Below are positions 29,786 through 38,040 of a stretch of DNA of 64,000 nt, in pieces. Source of the DNA: Geothrix rubra (lineage in GTDB: Bacteria; Acidobacteriota; Holophagae; Holophagales; Holophagaceae); contig NZ_BSDD01000002.1 of the NCBI RefSeq assembly GCF_030268065.1, forward strand, positions 310,001-374,000. The letters run 5' to 3'. Position 1 is the first letter of the stretch. Every line of letters starts with the position of its first letter. Both the position numbers and the translations under genes were made by a program. Below the pieces are notes generated by a model. That model ran no database searches and had not been told where the DNA came from. It saw only the letters and a program-made list of their open reading frames with translations.

Positions 29786-31504
29786 ATGCCCCAGCCGGCC
29801 CCCTCCAGGAATCCCGCTCGAAGGATCGTGGTCCTCTACGTCCTGACGGCTGCGGCCTGGATCCTCCTTTCGGACCGGGCCGTGGCCCTGATCGCCCCGG
29901 ACGTGGCCCAGGCGGCGCGCCTCTCGACCCTCAAGGGCTGGGCCTTCGTGGCCTTCACCGCCACCCTCCTCTACGCCTTCATCCGCCGTTCCTTCCAGCA
30001 GGAGCTGGCCACCCGGGACATCCTGGCGGCCAGCGAGGCCCGGTTCGCCAAGGCTTTCCGGTCGAACCCCTCCGCCGGCACCATCACCCGCGAAGCGGAC
30101 GGCCTCTTCGTGGCCGCCAACGAGCGATTCTGCGCCCTCATCGGCCTCCCCGCCGAGCGGATCCTGGGACGCACGCCCGCCGACCTGGCCCTGTACGTGG
30201 ATCCTGGCGCCCGGGCACGGATCCTGGCCGACCTCCAGGAGCAGGGCTCCCTGCGCGACGTGGAGGTGCAACTCCGATCGGCCTCGGGGGAGGTCATGGA
30301 GGTGGTGCTGTCCATCGAGCGGATCCTCCTGGAGGGGGAACCCTGCATCCTCACCGCCTTCCACGACGTGACCGCCCAGAAGCGCCACGAGGCGGAGCGC
30401 CAGCGCCTGGAGGCCGAGGTCCAGCACATCCACAAGCTGGAGAGCCTCGGCACCCTGGCCGGTGGCATCGCCCATGACATGAACAACATCCTGGGCGCGG
30501 TCATGGGGGTGGCTTCCCTCGTCCAGGACCAGCATCGGGGGGATCCGGCCCTGGCCAAGGACATGGACACCCTGCTGCGCGCCGCCGCCCGAGGGCGGGA
30601 CCTGGTGAAGGGCCTCACGGACTTCGCCCGGAAGGACATGCAGGAGCCCCGCCCCACCGACCTGAACGAGATCCTCTCCCAGGAGGCGGATCTGCTGCGC
30701 CGCACCACCCGCCAGAAGGTGGAGATCATCCTCGACCTGCACCCGGGCCTGCCGGCGGTGATGGGGGATGCCGGGTCCCTCTCCAATGCGCTGATGAACC
30801 TCTGCGTCAACGCCGTGGATGCCATGCCGGAAGGCGGCCAGCTGCGGCTCGCCAGCCGCCTCCTGCCCTCCGCCGAGGTGCAGGTGTCGGTGGCGGACAC
30901 CGGCAGCGGCATGCCTCCCGCGGTGCTGAAGCGGGCCACGGACCCCTTCTTCACGACCAAGCCCAAGGGCCAGGGCACCGGGCTGGGGCTTTCCTTGACC
31001 TACAGCATCGTGCAGGCCCACCACGGCCGGATGGAGATCCGCAGCGAACCGGGCCAAGGCACGGAAATCCTCCTCCGCTTCCCTCCGGCCGCTCCGGGAG
31101 ATCTGCCCGCCTGTCCCTCGGCGACACCGTCGAAGGCGCCCCCCCGGGAGATCCTCCTGGTGGACGACGACGAGCTCCTGCAGATTGCGGTGCCCCCCAT
31201 GCTGGCGGCCCGCGGCCACCGGGTCACCGTGGCGGGTTCAGGCCCGGAGGCCCTCGCCCGGCTGTCCCGGGGGCCCCTGCCCGGGTTGCTGCTGCTGGAC
31301 GTGAACATGCCCGGCATGGATGGTCTCGAGGTCTTCCACCGGGTGCGGGAGCAGCATCCGCGGCTGCCCGTGCTCTTCGTGACGGGCCTCAAGGACCCCC
31401 GCCTGGACCCGATCCTCCAGGCGGATCCGGCCGTCGGCTACCTGCCGAAGCCCTTCACCCTCGCCGAACTGGAGGCCAGGCTCGCCGCCCTGCCGGCCCC
31501 CTGA
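29786..31504 (+). CDS. Membrane hybrid histidine kinase (PAS-HisKA-HATPase-REC)
   Basis: The protein has 572 residues. Two hydrophobic helices lie near the N-terminus (about 13-35 and 50-68). A PAS domain (about 80-205) follows, then HisKA with LAGGIAHDMNNILGAVMG, where the phosphorylatable His is in AHDMNN. HATPase boxes are SNALMNLCVNAVDAM (N), VADTGSGMP (G1) and GQGTGLGLSLTYSIV (G2). The C-terminal receiver (about 450-570) has DDDE, phospho-acceptor Asp in LLLDVNMPGMDG, and Lys in GYLPKPF. This type often feeds a phosphorelay. It is convergent with a small response regulator 11 bp away, a likely partner. GAGG lies 5 bp upstream of ATG. Confidence 0.93.
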   Translation: MPQPAPSRNPARRIVVLYVLTAAAWILLSDRAVALIAPDVAQAARLSTLKGWAFVAFTATLLYAFIRRSFQQELATRDILAASEARFAKAFRSNPSAGTITREADGLFVAANERFCALIGLPAERILGRTPADLALYVDPGARARILADLQEQGSLRDVEVQLRSASGEVMEVVLSIERILLEGEPCILTAFHDVTAQKRHEAERQRLEAEVQHIHKLESLGTLAGGIAHDMNNILGAVMGVASLVQDQHRGDPALAKDMDTLLRAAARGRDLVKGLTDFARKDMQEPRPTDLNEILSQEADLLRRTTRQKVEIILDLHPGLPAVMGDAGSLSNALMNLCVNAVDAMPEGGQLRLASRLLPSAEVQVSVADTGSGMPPAVLKRATDPFFTTKPKGQGTGLGLSLTYSIVQAHHGRMEIRSEPGQGTEILLRFPPAAPGDLPACPSATPSKAPPREILLVDDDELLQIAVPPMLAARGHRVTVAGSGPEALARLSRGPLPGLLLLDVNMPGMDGLEVFHRVREQHPRLPVLFVTGLKDPRLDPILQADPAVGYLPKPFTLAELEARLAALPAP

Positions 31505-31515
31505 GCCGGCCGCAC

Positions 31516-31896
31516 TCAGCCCGGCTGTCCCACGGACCCCAGGGCCTCGGCCACCGCCTCGGCCAGGTCCCCGTGGAGGATGGGCTTGTCCAGCACCCGC
31601 CGCACGCCCAGCCGGAGGAGGTTGGCCTCCATCTGGTCCTCGTGGAAGGCCGTCAGCACCAGGACGGGCAGGTCCGGGTCCGTCCGCCGCACCATGCGCG
31701 CCACCGTGGCGCCGTTGGCGCCGTCCATCTGGTAGTCGCAGAGCACCAGGTCCGGCGCCAGCTCCGCCACCTTGGCCGGGATCTCCATGGCCGACAGGGG
31801 CATCCATTCCACCACGTCGTGGCCCGCCTTCTCCAGGGCCCGCCGCAGGTAGAGCCGCATCATCCGGCTGTCGTCAATGACCAGGATCTTCGACAC
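31516..31896 (-). CDS. Single-domain response regulator
   Basis: The protein has 126 residues and consists of a receiver domain only. The acidic pair is in ILVIDDSRMM, the phospho-acceptor Asp in LVLCDYQMDGANG, Thr/Ser in LVLTAFHEDQ, and Lys in RRVLDKPIL. No output domain is present, so it works by protein contact, as in CheY-like or phosphorelay proteins. Translation starts at GTG 31896, with AGGATGGG just upstream. Position tail to tail with the hybrid kinase suggests, but does not prove, pairing. Confidence 0.92.
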   Translation of the reverse strand: MSKILVIDDSRMMRLYLRRALEKAGHDVVEWMPLSAMEIPAKVAELAPDLVLCDYQMDGANGATVARMVRRTDPDLPVLVLTAFHEDQMEANLLRLGVRRVLDKPILHGDLAEAVAEALGSVGQPG

Positions 31897-31958
31897 ACCC
31901 CATCCTACCCCATGGCCCGTCCTGCACCTGCCCCAGTTGCCCTCTGGCCCGAAGAACG

Positions 31959-31983
31959 GGGGGCGGGCCCTGTGCCCGCCCCC
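31959..31983 (-). terminator. Terminator of the octaheme/cytochrome b genes
   Basis: Perfect 10-bp arms GGGGGCGGGC / GCCCGCCCCC lie around CCTGT, starting 28 bp downstream of the cytochrome b stop on the minus strand. No T-run. Confidence 0.65.
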
Positions 31984-32011
31984 TGTTGGTCGCGGTTCCC
32001 CGGCGCCCTGC

Positions 32012-32635
32012 CTACGGCTCGTCGAGGTAGGCGTCGTCCTTCAGGTCCTCCCAACCGGTGATCATCGCCTTGAGGTTGGTTAGGGGCGTATGGCCGGTGG
32101 TCGTGAGGTACGCGTGGCCGATGAGGAAGGCCACCAGCCCGAAGGCGCTGAGCACATGGACGATGGCGATGAGCCACAGCGAGGACGCGGGCCAGTGCAG
32201 GGCATGCTGGAGGTTGGGGTAGTAGTAGTAGAGGGCCCCGGTGGTGACCTGCACGGGGATGATCAGGGTCTTGAAGCCCAGGTAGGCCAGACGCTGGAGG
32301 GGATTCAGCTTGGCCATCCGGTGCTTCTTCACGGGGTGGGGGGCGCCCTTGAAGATGCCCGTGAGGTAGAAGGCGATCATCTCGCGGAGGAATTTCCGGG
32401 TGGGGATGTATTGGCGCCATTCACCGGTGGTCACGTGCCAGAAGATGGCGAAGACGATGAGGACCACCAGGGCCACGGCCAGGATGTTGTGGAGGGAGAC
32501 GGCCCGCTGGAATCCGAACAGGTGGAGCCCCATGCCCCGGATCTCGAACCCGGTCAGCATCATCGTGATGATCAGCAGGGCCTGGGACCAGTGCCAGAAG
32601 CGCTCGAAGCCTTCATAGAGAATGACGCGTCGCAT
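32012..32635 (-). CDS. Membrane cytochrome b, quinone-linked partner of the octaheme cytochrome
   Basis: The protein has 207 residues. It is a four-helix cytochrome b of the Ni-Fe hydrogenase / thiosulfate reductase subunit type. Helices are near ALLIITMMLTGFEIRG, ILAVALVVLIVFAIFWHV, TLIIPVQVTTGALYYY and SSLWLIAIVHVLSAFGLVAFLIGHAYL. Candidate haem ligands are His in FERFWHWSQ, SLHNILAV, FWHVTTGEW, IVHVL and IGHAYL. It probably oxidises menaquinol and passes electrons to the octaheme protein encoded 8 bp upstream. ATG 32635 has AGGAG 6 bp upstream. Confidence 0.88.
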   Translation of the reverse strand: MRRVILYEGFERFWHWSQALLIITMMLTGFEIRGMGLHLFGFQRAVSLHNILAVALVVLIVFAIFWHVTTGEWRQYIPTRKFLREMIAFYLTGIFKGAPHPVKKHRMAKLNPLQRLAYLGFKTLIIPVQVTTGALYYYYPNLQHALHWPASSLWLIAIVHVLSAFGLVAFLIGHAYLTTTGHTPLTNLKAMITGWEDLKDDAYLDEP

Positions 32636-32643
32636 GATGTCTC

Positions 32644-34263
32644 CTAAAAGTGGCCATGGAAATAGCGCATGAGGCCGTGGACGAGGACGCCGAGACCGGT
32701 CACGAGGATCAGGCCCAGGCCGATGAAGTCCACGCCCCTGCCGCGATCCCGGCCCGGGAGGTAGAACCCGGAGACTCCCTGGAGGCGGCCATTCCGGCGG
32801 TGGCACTCCAGGCAGGAGAGCGCCTGCTCCTTGGGGGCCACCATGTGGGTGATGGGCCACAGCATGGTGGTCTTCACGAACCCGTACTTCCCGCTGTAGG
32901 GCAGTCCGGCGGTCTCCATGCCCTTCCGGATGGCGACCTCCCAGTTCCAGTCCCCCCAGTAGGCCCCGGAGCCCTTGGGGCCGGCCGTGTAGGGGGCCAC
33001 GAACCGGTTCAGGACCGTGTCGAAGGGCTGACGGCCATCATGGAGCTTGAAGGGCCAGATCTTGGCGTTGGGATCGGCATAGGAGCCTTCCGCGGGGTTC
33101 AGGACCACCTTGCCATCCGCGGGCACCTGGATGCTGTCCGTCAGCCGGACGAATGCGAGGTTGCCGTTGTACCAGAGGTAGGTGGGCTTGACATTGCGAT
33201 CCCAGACCATCTCGCCGTGGATGCTGTTGTAGCCCTCGAAGCCCTTCGCATCCTCCTCCTGGTAGGGTCGTCCGTTCTTCAGGCGGCCCGCCGTCTCCCA
33301 ATCCCAGTAGAGGTTCGTGGGCAGTTCCCCCCGGGCGAAGGCGGGGATGTGGCAGGTCTGGCAGGCCACCTTCTGGTAGTGCCGGTTCAGGATGTAGGAC
33401 TTGTGCGGGGAATCCGAGTGGCAGGCCGTGCAGGACATCCGCGAGGCGGCCTCGCCGGGATACTTGGCCTGCTCGCGACGATCCGCCGGGACGACGTAGT
33501 TCGGCCCGGCGATCCTGTGGCCGTCGGAGACGTGGCAATCCACGCACTCCATGCCCGCGCCCTGCCTGGACATGTGCACATCCTCCGACCGGGGGGCCTT
33601 CAGGATGGTGTCATCGAGGTCGCCGTGCTTGGTCGCGTCGCCACCCCCACCGAAGAAGTGGCAGACCCCGCAGTTCCGGTTGGTGGGCTCGCCCACCTTC
33701 TGGGCAACCGCGGCTAGGTCCACGCCCGGATTGGGCAGGCCCGCCTTCTCCTTCTCGTAGTCTCCGGTGGTGTCGTGGCAGACCAGACAGTCCACATTCT
33801 CCTGCCGGGTGAAGTCGAAGGTCTTGTCCTTGAACCCGTAGCCGATGTGGCACCGGGCGCAGGATTCCGTGTTCCCGCCGATGATCGAGATGCAGTAGTT
33901 GTTCACCAGGTGGGTGGACTTCCCGAAGCCATCCTTGCCGTGGTCCGCGACATTCCAGGTCCAGTGGGAGGTGGCCATGACCTGCTCGGCCGCCTTGGTG
34001 TGGCACGTGAGGCAGGCGCGCGTCACGGCGGGGCCGTCGCCCTCCTTGAAGGGGCCCTGGAGGATCTTGAACTTGCTGTGGTCCGCCGTTTGGCGGCGGC
34101 CCTTCGCCCGATGCACCTCGAGAAAGGCACCGTGCCCCGCTGGCGCGGACGGGGCCGGCTGCTGCGCCCAGGCCTGCACCTGGGCCAGGCACAGGAGACC
34201 CGCCAGGGTCTGGATGACCCACCTCAGCCGCGGCGGGGATGGGTTCTGGAAGGAAGGGAACAT
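32644..34263 (-). CDS. Octaheme c-type cytochrome of the tetrathionate reductase family
   Basis: The protein has 539 residues. A Sec signal peptide (WVIQTLAGLLCLAQVQAWAQ) comes first. Exactly eight CxxCH haem sites lie at residues 84-88, 135-139, 159-163, 198-202, 240-244, 278-282, 301-305 and 484-488. The last lies far from the others, as in Shewanella Otr-like proteins. A C-terminal hydrophobic helix (511-532) anchors it to the membrane. Family members reduce tetrathionate, nitrite or hydroxylamine in vitro, but the physiological substrate is often uncertain. ATG 34263 gives a proper signal peptide and has GGAGA upstream; a longer upstream frame is rejected. The next gene encodes its cytochrome b. 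Confidence 0.92.
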   Translation of the reverse strand: MFPSFQNPSPPRLRWVIQTLAGLLCLAQVQAWAQQPAPSAPAGHGAFLEVHRAKGRRQTADHSKFKILQGPFKEGDGPAVTRACLTCHTKAAEQVMATSHWTWNVADHGKDGFGKSTHLVNNYCISIIGGNTESCARCHIGYGFKDKTFDFTRQENVDCLVCHDTTGDYEKEKAGLPNPGVDLAAVAQKVGEPTNRNCGVCHFFGGGGDATKHGDLDDTILKAPRSEDVHMSRQGAGMECVDCHVSDGHRIAGPNYVVPADRREQAKYPGEAASRMSCTACHSDSPHKSYILNRHYQKVACQTCHIPAFARGELPTNLYWDWETAGRLKNGRPYQEEDAKGFEGYNSIHGEMVWDRNVKPTYLWYNGNLAFVRLTDSIQVPADGKVVLNPAEGSYADPNAKIWPFKLHDGRQPFDTVLNRFVAPYTAGPKGSGAYWGDWNWEVAIRKGMETAGLPYSGKYGFVKTTMLWPITHMVAPKEQALSCLECHRRNGRLQGVSGFYLPGRDRGRGVDFIGLGLILVTGLGVLVHGLMRYFHGHF

Positions 34264-34417
34264 GAGGTCTCCTGTGGTGGGAGGGTGTAGAACCGGCGCG
34301 CAGGGGCGGGCGCGGAGGATGAGGCAGACCGGGCCCCACTCCCCCCGGCGTGGAGCCCTGGAGAGGAGGTGCCCGGGTGGTACAGGGAGCTCCCGTCGGG
34401 GCGGACGGGGCCCGGGC

Positions 34418-34813
34418 TCAGGTGCTCGAGCCGCCGCAGGTCGGGCCTGCGTCGACTTCGAGCCGGCCACGGGCGAACAGGAGGGCGGCCTCCTCGGGGG
34501 AGCAGGGCGCACTCAGCACCCGGACCGCGATGCCCTCGGCTTCCAGGGACTGGCGCGCCCCGGCTCCCATGCCGCGCCCCACCACCGCCTGGCAGTCCCG
34601 CAGGAGCTGGACGAACCGGCTGTGGTCGTGGGCGTGTGCATGGGCCTGCCCGTGAGCAGGCGCCGGTTCCGGACCGGGCCCGGCCTGGTCGTTGGGGCGG
34701 ACCTCGCGGCCCAGGATCTGCCCGTCTTCAAGCGCAAACACCAGGAAGGCCGGGCTGCGCCCGAAGTGGGCGGAAATCTCGGTCTCGGTCGTGATGGGGA
34801 TGGCAACCTTCAT
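34418..34813 (-). CDS. NifX/dinitrogenase cofactor-like protein with His-rich insert
   Basis: The protein has 131 residues. The N-terminus MKVAIPITTETEISAHFGRS and FLVFALEDGQI match the small NifX/NafY/MTH1175-type fold that binds Fe-Mo or Fe-S cofactor precursors. A His-rich insert (HGQAHAHAHDH) sits near the middle and is likely metal-binding. DCQAVVGRGMGAGARQSLEAEGIAV follows. The C-terminus ends in CGGSST. No nitrogenase genes are visible. The start overlaps the upstream gene's stop as ATGA. A role in metal or cluster handling for the octaheme locus is inference. Confidence 0.82.
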   Translation of the reverse strand: MKVAIPITTETEISAHFGRSPAFLVFALEDGQILGREVRPNDQAGPGPEPAPAHGQAHAHAHDHSRFVQLLRDCQAVVGRGMGAGARQSLEAEGIAVRVLSAPCSPEEAALLFARGRLEVDAGPTCGGSST

Positions 34814-35289
34814 GACAGTACTCGTTCGCTGGTCCGGGTGAGGGGATGGTGGGGTGCCGTGACGGGGCGGATGTCGAGCACCGGTGCGCCGTCCTCGAGA
34901 TCCAGGCCCATGACATGGAGGACGCCCTTCTCGGGATCCAGGTCCCGGATCCGGGCCCGCAGGAACTCGATCGGGTTGGGCCGGTCCAGGCTGGTCGTGG
35001 CGAATACGCCCGGAAGACCCTCGGCCGTGGGCCAGGTCTCGCGGATCGCCTGGCCGGAGGGGGCCTGGAAGGTGACGACCCACACCTCGGTTCCCTCGTA
35101 GAGACCCTGGAGGCCGGCCCGATACGGATGGAACAGCTCCAACGTGGCCCGTCCCCCGGGGACGAAGTACTTCGGCAGCCGGGCCCGCTTCCTGGGTGCG
35201 GTCCGGACCAGCCCGATGGGACGGAGGGTGAAGGCGACGGTCGGGGGGGTCGGTTGATCCATGCTTCTATCCATGCTGAGGTCGGTCAC
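34810..35289 (-). CDS. TrmO/TsaA-like (UPF0066) methyltransferase-family protein
   Basis: The protein has 159 residues. Family features include LRPIGLVRTAPRKRA at the N-terminus, GLEGT-type turn LQGLYEGTEVWVVTF, and LDRPNPIEFLRARI, the conserved R-P-N-P-I motif. TrmO methylates N6 of t6A37 in certain tRNAs using S-adenosylmethionine. Stand-alone relatives occur next to metal genes, and their role there is not settled. GTG 35289 has GAGGTG upstream; ATG 35274 and ATG 35259 are alternatives. Position between the binding protein and the NifX-like gene suggests a metal-related job rather than general tRNA modification. Confidence 0.82.
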   Translation of the reverse strand: MTDLSMDRSMDQPTPPTVAFTLRPIGLVRTAPRKRARLPKYFVPGGRATLELFHPYRAGLQGLYEGTEVWVVTFQAPSGQAIRETWPTAEGLPGVFATTSLDRPNPIEFLRARIRDLDPEKGVLHVMGLDLEDGAPVLDIRPVTAPHHPLTRTSERVLS

Positions 35290-35325
35290 GAGACACCTCG
35301 GAGTTCGAATGGGCGACGTCCGCGC

Positions 35326-36258
35326 CTACGGCTTTGCCTGGCTCTGGAGAATCCGCACCAGGTTGTCGAAGAGGGCGCTGTAGCTGGTGCCGCCGCGGAC
35401 GTCTTCGATGGAGGAAGGAACCTCGACGACCTTCAGGTTTGAATGCTCCCGGAGCGCCTCCACATAGTCCTGGGGGGTGTTCGGATCCACCAGGATGAAG
35501 TCAGCCTTCATCTGCTTGATGTGCATGAGGAGCGCGTTCGGGCTGGGGAGCTCCCCGGGGGTTCCCTTGCAGACCACGAACGCAGGCCCGCCCATGGCGG
35601 AGAAGTTCTGCCAGCCGCACTGCGCGCTGAACACCCGCATCCCGTGGAGCGGCTTCAGAGCCGCCTTCCAGCGGACGATGTCATTCGCCAGGGCCTTCTG
35701 GAAGGCCTCCGCATTGGCCATGAAGGCGGCCCTGCTGGCGGGCCTCAGGTCCCCGAATCCCTTTGCGAGGTTCCGGGCGATGCGGCCGCCATTCTCCGGG
35801 TTGAGCCAGAAGAACGGATCGCCCGCCGCGTACGCAGGATCGACATAGCCCGTACAGGTCGAGGTCGGCAGGTTGGTCCGGATCGTCCCCTTGGAGACAT
35901 CGATCCACTTGGGGTCGGCGGGCCGCCCCGTCGCGGCGCCACCGGCCCGCAACACCGTGGAGATGGCCGCCGACTCGTTCAGGAAGCCCGTCCACACGAT
36001 CGCCTCTGCGGCGGTCAGCCGTGCCGCGGCCGGGGGCTCGACCTGGAGGTCCTTGCGGAGGATGCAGCCCTTGAACAGGTTCACGGCCTCCACCTGGCCG
36101 CCGCCGACGGCCTTGACGATGGGCACGAGGTCGGTGACGGCCACCGCCACCGTGATCGGGCCTTCCTTCTGCCGGGTCCTGGCCGCGGAGGCAAAGCCCC
36201 CGATCGACAGGAGCGCCAGGAGCGGGCGCAGAGCGCGGGTCAAACCGGTGATGTTCAT
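35326..36258 (-). CDS. Atypical cluster A-I (ZnuA/TroA-like) substrate-binding protein
   Basis: The protein has 310 residues with a signal peptide (LLALLSIGGFASAA). Segments line up with zinc/manganese-binding proteins: VAVTDLVPIVKAVGGGQVEAVNLFKG, WTGFLNESA, DPFFWLNPENGGRIARNLA, FSAQCGWQNFSAMGGP and ADFILVDPNTPQ. The usual metal ligands are His in DPH near the first site, His in the D-P-H-x-W-L-x-P motif, and His in the Y-H-x-x-F motif. Here they appear as Cys65, Phe149/Phe150 and Cys214. Asp258 may be retained. No permease or ATPase gene is adjacent. It may bind a thiophilic metal or another ligand, or act as a sensor or chaperone. Confidence 0.8.
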   Translation of the reverse strand: MNITGLTRALRPLLALLSIGGFASAARTRQKEGPITVAVAVTDLVPIVKAVGGGQVEAVNLFKGCILRKDLQVEPPAAARLTAAEAIVWTGFLNESAAISTVLRAGGAATGRPADPKWIDVSKGTIRTNLPTSTCTGYVDPAYAAGDPFFWLNPENGGRIARNLAKGFGDLRPASRAAFMANAEAFQKALANDIVRWKAALKPLHGMRVFSAQCGWQNFSAMGGPAFVVCKGTPGELPSPNALLMHIKQMKADFILVDPNTPQDYVEALREHSNLKVVEVPSSIEDVRGGTSYSALFDNLVRILQSQAKP

Positions 36259-36531
36259 GGAATCCTCCTTGTGGTACGGGGTGCCGATGCCCCTCGGGGC
36301 AGACGGGACCTGTCCGCTTCAACAGCGGGCCTTGGACCCCGGGATTGGGGGGGGTGGACATGGGGCGGAGCGCCTGGAACGGCTCACTCCGGCGTGAAGT
36401 GCAGACCTTTGGCGACAGCGGGAGCCAGGCGCCCCGGAAGGGCGGCCCCGCGGATGAACGGGCGGGCCTGGAAGCGATAAGACCCAGACGCCCTCGGAAG
36501 CACACCTGACCACTTCCGACACATGCCTTCA

Positions 36532-36547
36532 TGCAAATGGATTGCCA
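36532..36547 (-). promoter_or_regulatory. Candidate sigma-54 (-24/-12) promoter of the octaheme operon
   Basis: On the minus strand the sequence is TGGCAATCCATTTGCA: TGGCA, correct spacing, TTGCA. GG and GC are 10 bp apart as required. It points toward the binding-protein gene 36258 and lies next to a sigma-54 activator gene. The leader would be about 260 nt. Confidence 0.7.
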
Positions 36548-36612
36548 AAAGCGACAACGCGAACCAAGACAGCTTTAAAGAAATCAGTCTTGATCGAATG
36601 GTCATATGAGCA

Positions 36613-36661
36613 TTGCACTTTGCAGAGACTCGTCAGGGCTTGGCCCATGCAGAGTGCATGG
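36613..36661. promoter_or_regulatory. Candidate upstream activator sites
   Basis: TTGCACTTTGCAG (36613-36625) and CCATGC-AGAGT-GCATGG (36645-36661) are palindromic. The first resembles TTGCATTATGCAA (38041-38053), found upstream of the regulator gene, which suggests one recognised motif. Confidence 0.45.
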
Positions 36662-36664
36662 CCC

Positions 36665-38026
36665 TCATCCCCTCCGCAACTTCCGCCACAGGGTCGTGGG
36701 ATGGATGCCCAGTTCCCGGGCCGCGGCCGTTCGGTTGCCGCCATGGCGCTCGAGCGCGGCCTGGATCGCGGCCATCTCGCGGCTGTGGAGGTCCTGACCG
36801 GCCGGGGCCGGATCCGCAGCCGGGGCGGCCTTCGCGACGTCCTCAAGGGCCTGCGGCAACTCGGAGAGCTGGATCTGGTCTCCCCGGCAGAGCACGCAGG
36901 CGTGCTCCACCGCATTCTCGAGTTCCCGGATGTTGCCGGGCCAGATGTGGCGCATCAGGCGGTCCATGGCCTCACCGGAAAAGCCCTGGATCTGCCGGCC
37001 ATGCAGGGTCACCTGGCGGTCCAGGAAGCGCCGGGCCAGGGCCGGGATGTCCTCCCGCCGCTCCCGCAGCGGGGGGATTGCAATCTGCATGACGTTCAGG
37101 CGGTAGAAGAGGTCCTCGCGGAACCGGCCCTCCCGCACCTCAGTGCGGAGGTCCCGGTGGGTGGCGGCGATGAACCGGACATTGGCCCTCACCGTCTCGT
37201 TGGAGCCCAGGGGCTCGTAGGTCCGCTCCTGCAGCACCCGGAGCAGCCGTACCTGGAGGGCGGGCGAAATGTCCCCGATCTCATCCAGGAACAGGGTGCT
37301 GCCCTCGGCGGCAGCGATCCGGCCCTTGCGGTCCCGCTTGGCGTCCGTGAAGGCGCCAGCCTTGTGTCCGAACAGTTCGGCCTCCAGGAGCGTGTCCGGC
37401 AAGGCGCCGCAGTTGAGGGTGACCAGGGGCCTCCGGGCCCGGGAGCTCAGGTCGTGGATCGCCCGGGCCATCAGTTCCTTGCCCGTGCCGCTCTCGCCCT
37501 GGATCAGGACGGTGCTGTCGCTCTGGGCCAGGAGGGGCAGGAGCTTGAAGATCTCCCGCATCCGATGGTTGACCGAGGTCATGTGATGGAAGGTGGTCCG
37601 TCCCTCCGCAGCCTTGCGCAGTTCCTCCACGACGGTCAGGTCCCGGAAGGATTCGACGCCCCCGACCACGTCTCCCGAGGGACTGCGCAGCAGGGCCGTG
37701 CTCACGCTGATGGACACCCTGCGGCGGGCGGACGTGTGGATGTTCACATGCTTGTTGATCAGCGGGGCCCCGGTGGCCATGGTCTCCTTGAGCGCGCAGG
37801 ATCCTTCGCAGATGTCCGCGTTGAAGACTTTCCAGCAGGGCCTTCCCATGGCCTCCTCCGGAGTGATGCCCAGGATCTCCGCCGCGGCCCGGTTGAAGGA
37901 GGTGATGCGGAAGTGGTCGTCGACCGTGAACACCCCGTCGTTGATGGAATCCAGGATGGTCCGTAGGTCGCTCGACAGCTGCTCGGAGGCCGCCCCGGAC
38001 GGGTTCTTCTTGACGAAGTACTTCAT
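36665..38026 (-). CDS. Sigma-54-dependent transcriptional activator (PAS-AAA-Fis)
   Basis: The protein has 453 residues. An N-terminal PAS domain (about 15-130) carries a Cys set, Cys64, Cys73 and Cys77 (ADICEGSC), that could bind a metal or sense redox state. The AAA+ domain shows Walker A GESGTGKE, Walker B TLFLDEIGD, and the sigma-54 contact loop as GAFTDA rather than GAFTGA, a variant known in the family. The Fis-type HTH is at the end (GNRTAAARELGIHPTTLWRKL). ATG 38026 is chosen, and MAGGR a few codons upstream is possible. It is the probable activator of the octaheme operon just downstream. Confidence 0.92.
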   Translation of the reverse strand: MKYFVKKNPSGAASEQLSSDLRTILDSINDGVFTVDDHFRITSFNRAAAEILGITPEEAMGRPCWKVFNADICEGSCALKETMATGAPLINKHVNIHTSARRRVSISVSTALLRSPSGDVVGGVESFRDLTVVEELRKAAEGRTTFHHMTSVNHRMREIFKLLPLLAQSDSTVLIQGESGTGKELMARAIHDLSSRARRPLVTLNCGALPDTLLEAELFGHKAGAFTDAKRDRKGRIAAAEGSTLFLDEIGDISPALQVRLLRVLQERTYEPLGSNETVRANVRFIAATHRDLRTEVREGRFREDLFYRLNVMQIAIPPLRERREDIPALARRFLDRQVTLHGRQIQGFSGEAMDRLMRHIWPGNIRELENAVEHACVLCRGDQIQLSELPQALEDVAKAAPAADPAPAGQDLHSREMAAIQAALERHGGNRTAAARELGIHPTTLWRKLRRG

Positions 38027-38040
38027 GCGGCCCCCAGCCA

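Larger units (their letters stand above)
36259..36664. other. Regulatory intergenic region of the octaheme locus
   Basis: It contains the candidate sigma-54 promoter at 36532-36547, a leader of about 260 bp with no credible gene, and, near the regulator's 3' end, two palindrome-like sites at 36613-36625 and 36645-36661. These sit about 65-130 bp upstream of the promoter, where enhancer sites for a sigma-54 activator are expected. Confidence 0.6.

Noticed and set aside
34264-34512. Upstream extension of the octaheme gene to a start at 34512
   Set aside because: The extension is Arg/Pro-rich without a signal peptide. ATG 34263 gives a proper signal peptide and has a ribosome-binding site.
36384-36605. 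73-codon minus-strand frame in front of the binding-protein gene
   Set aside because: It overlaps the candidate sigma-54 promoter and has no family resemblance or good ribosome-binding site.
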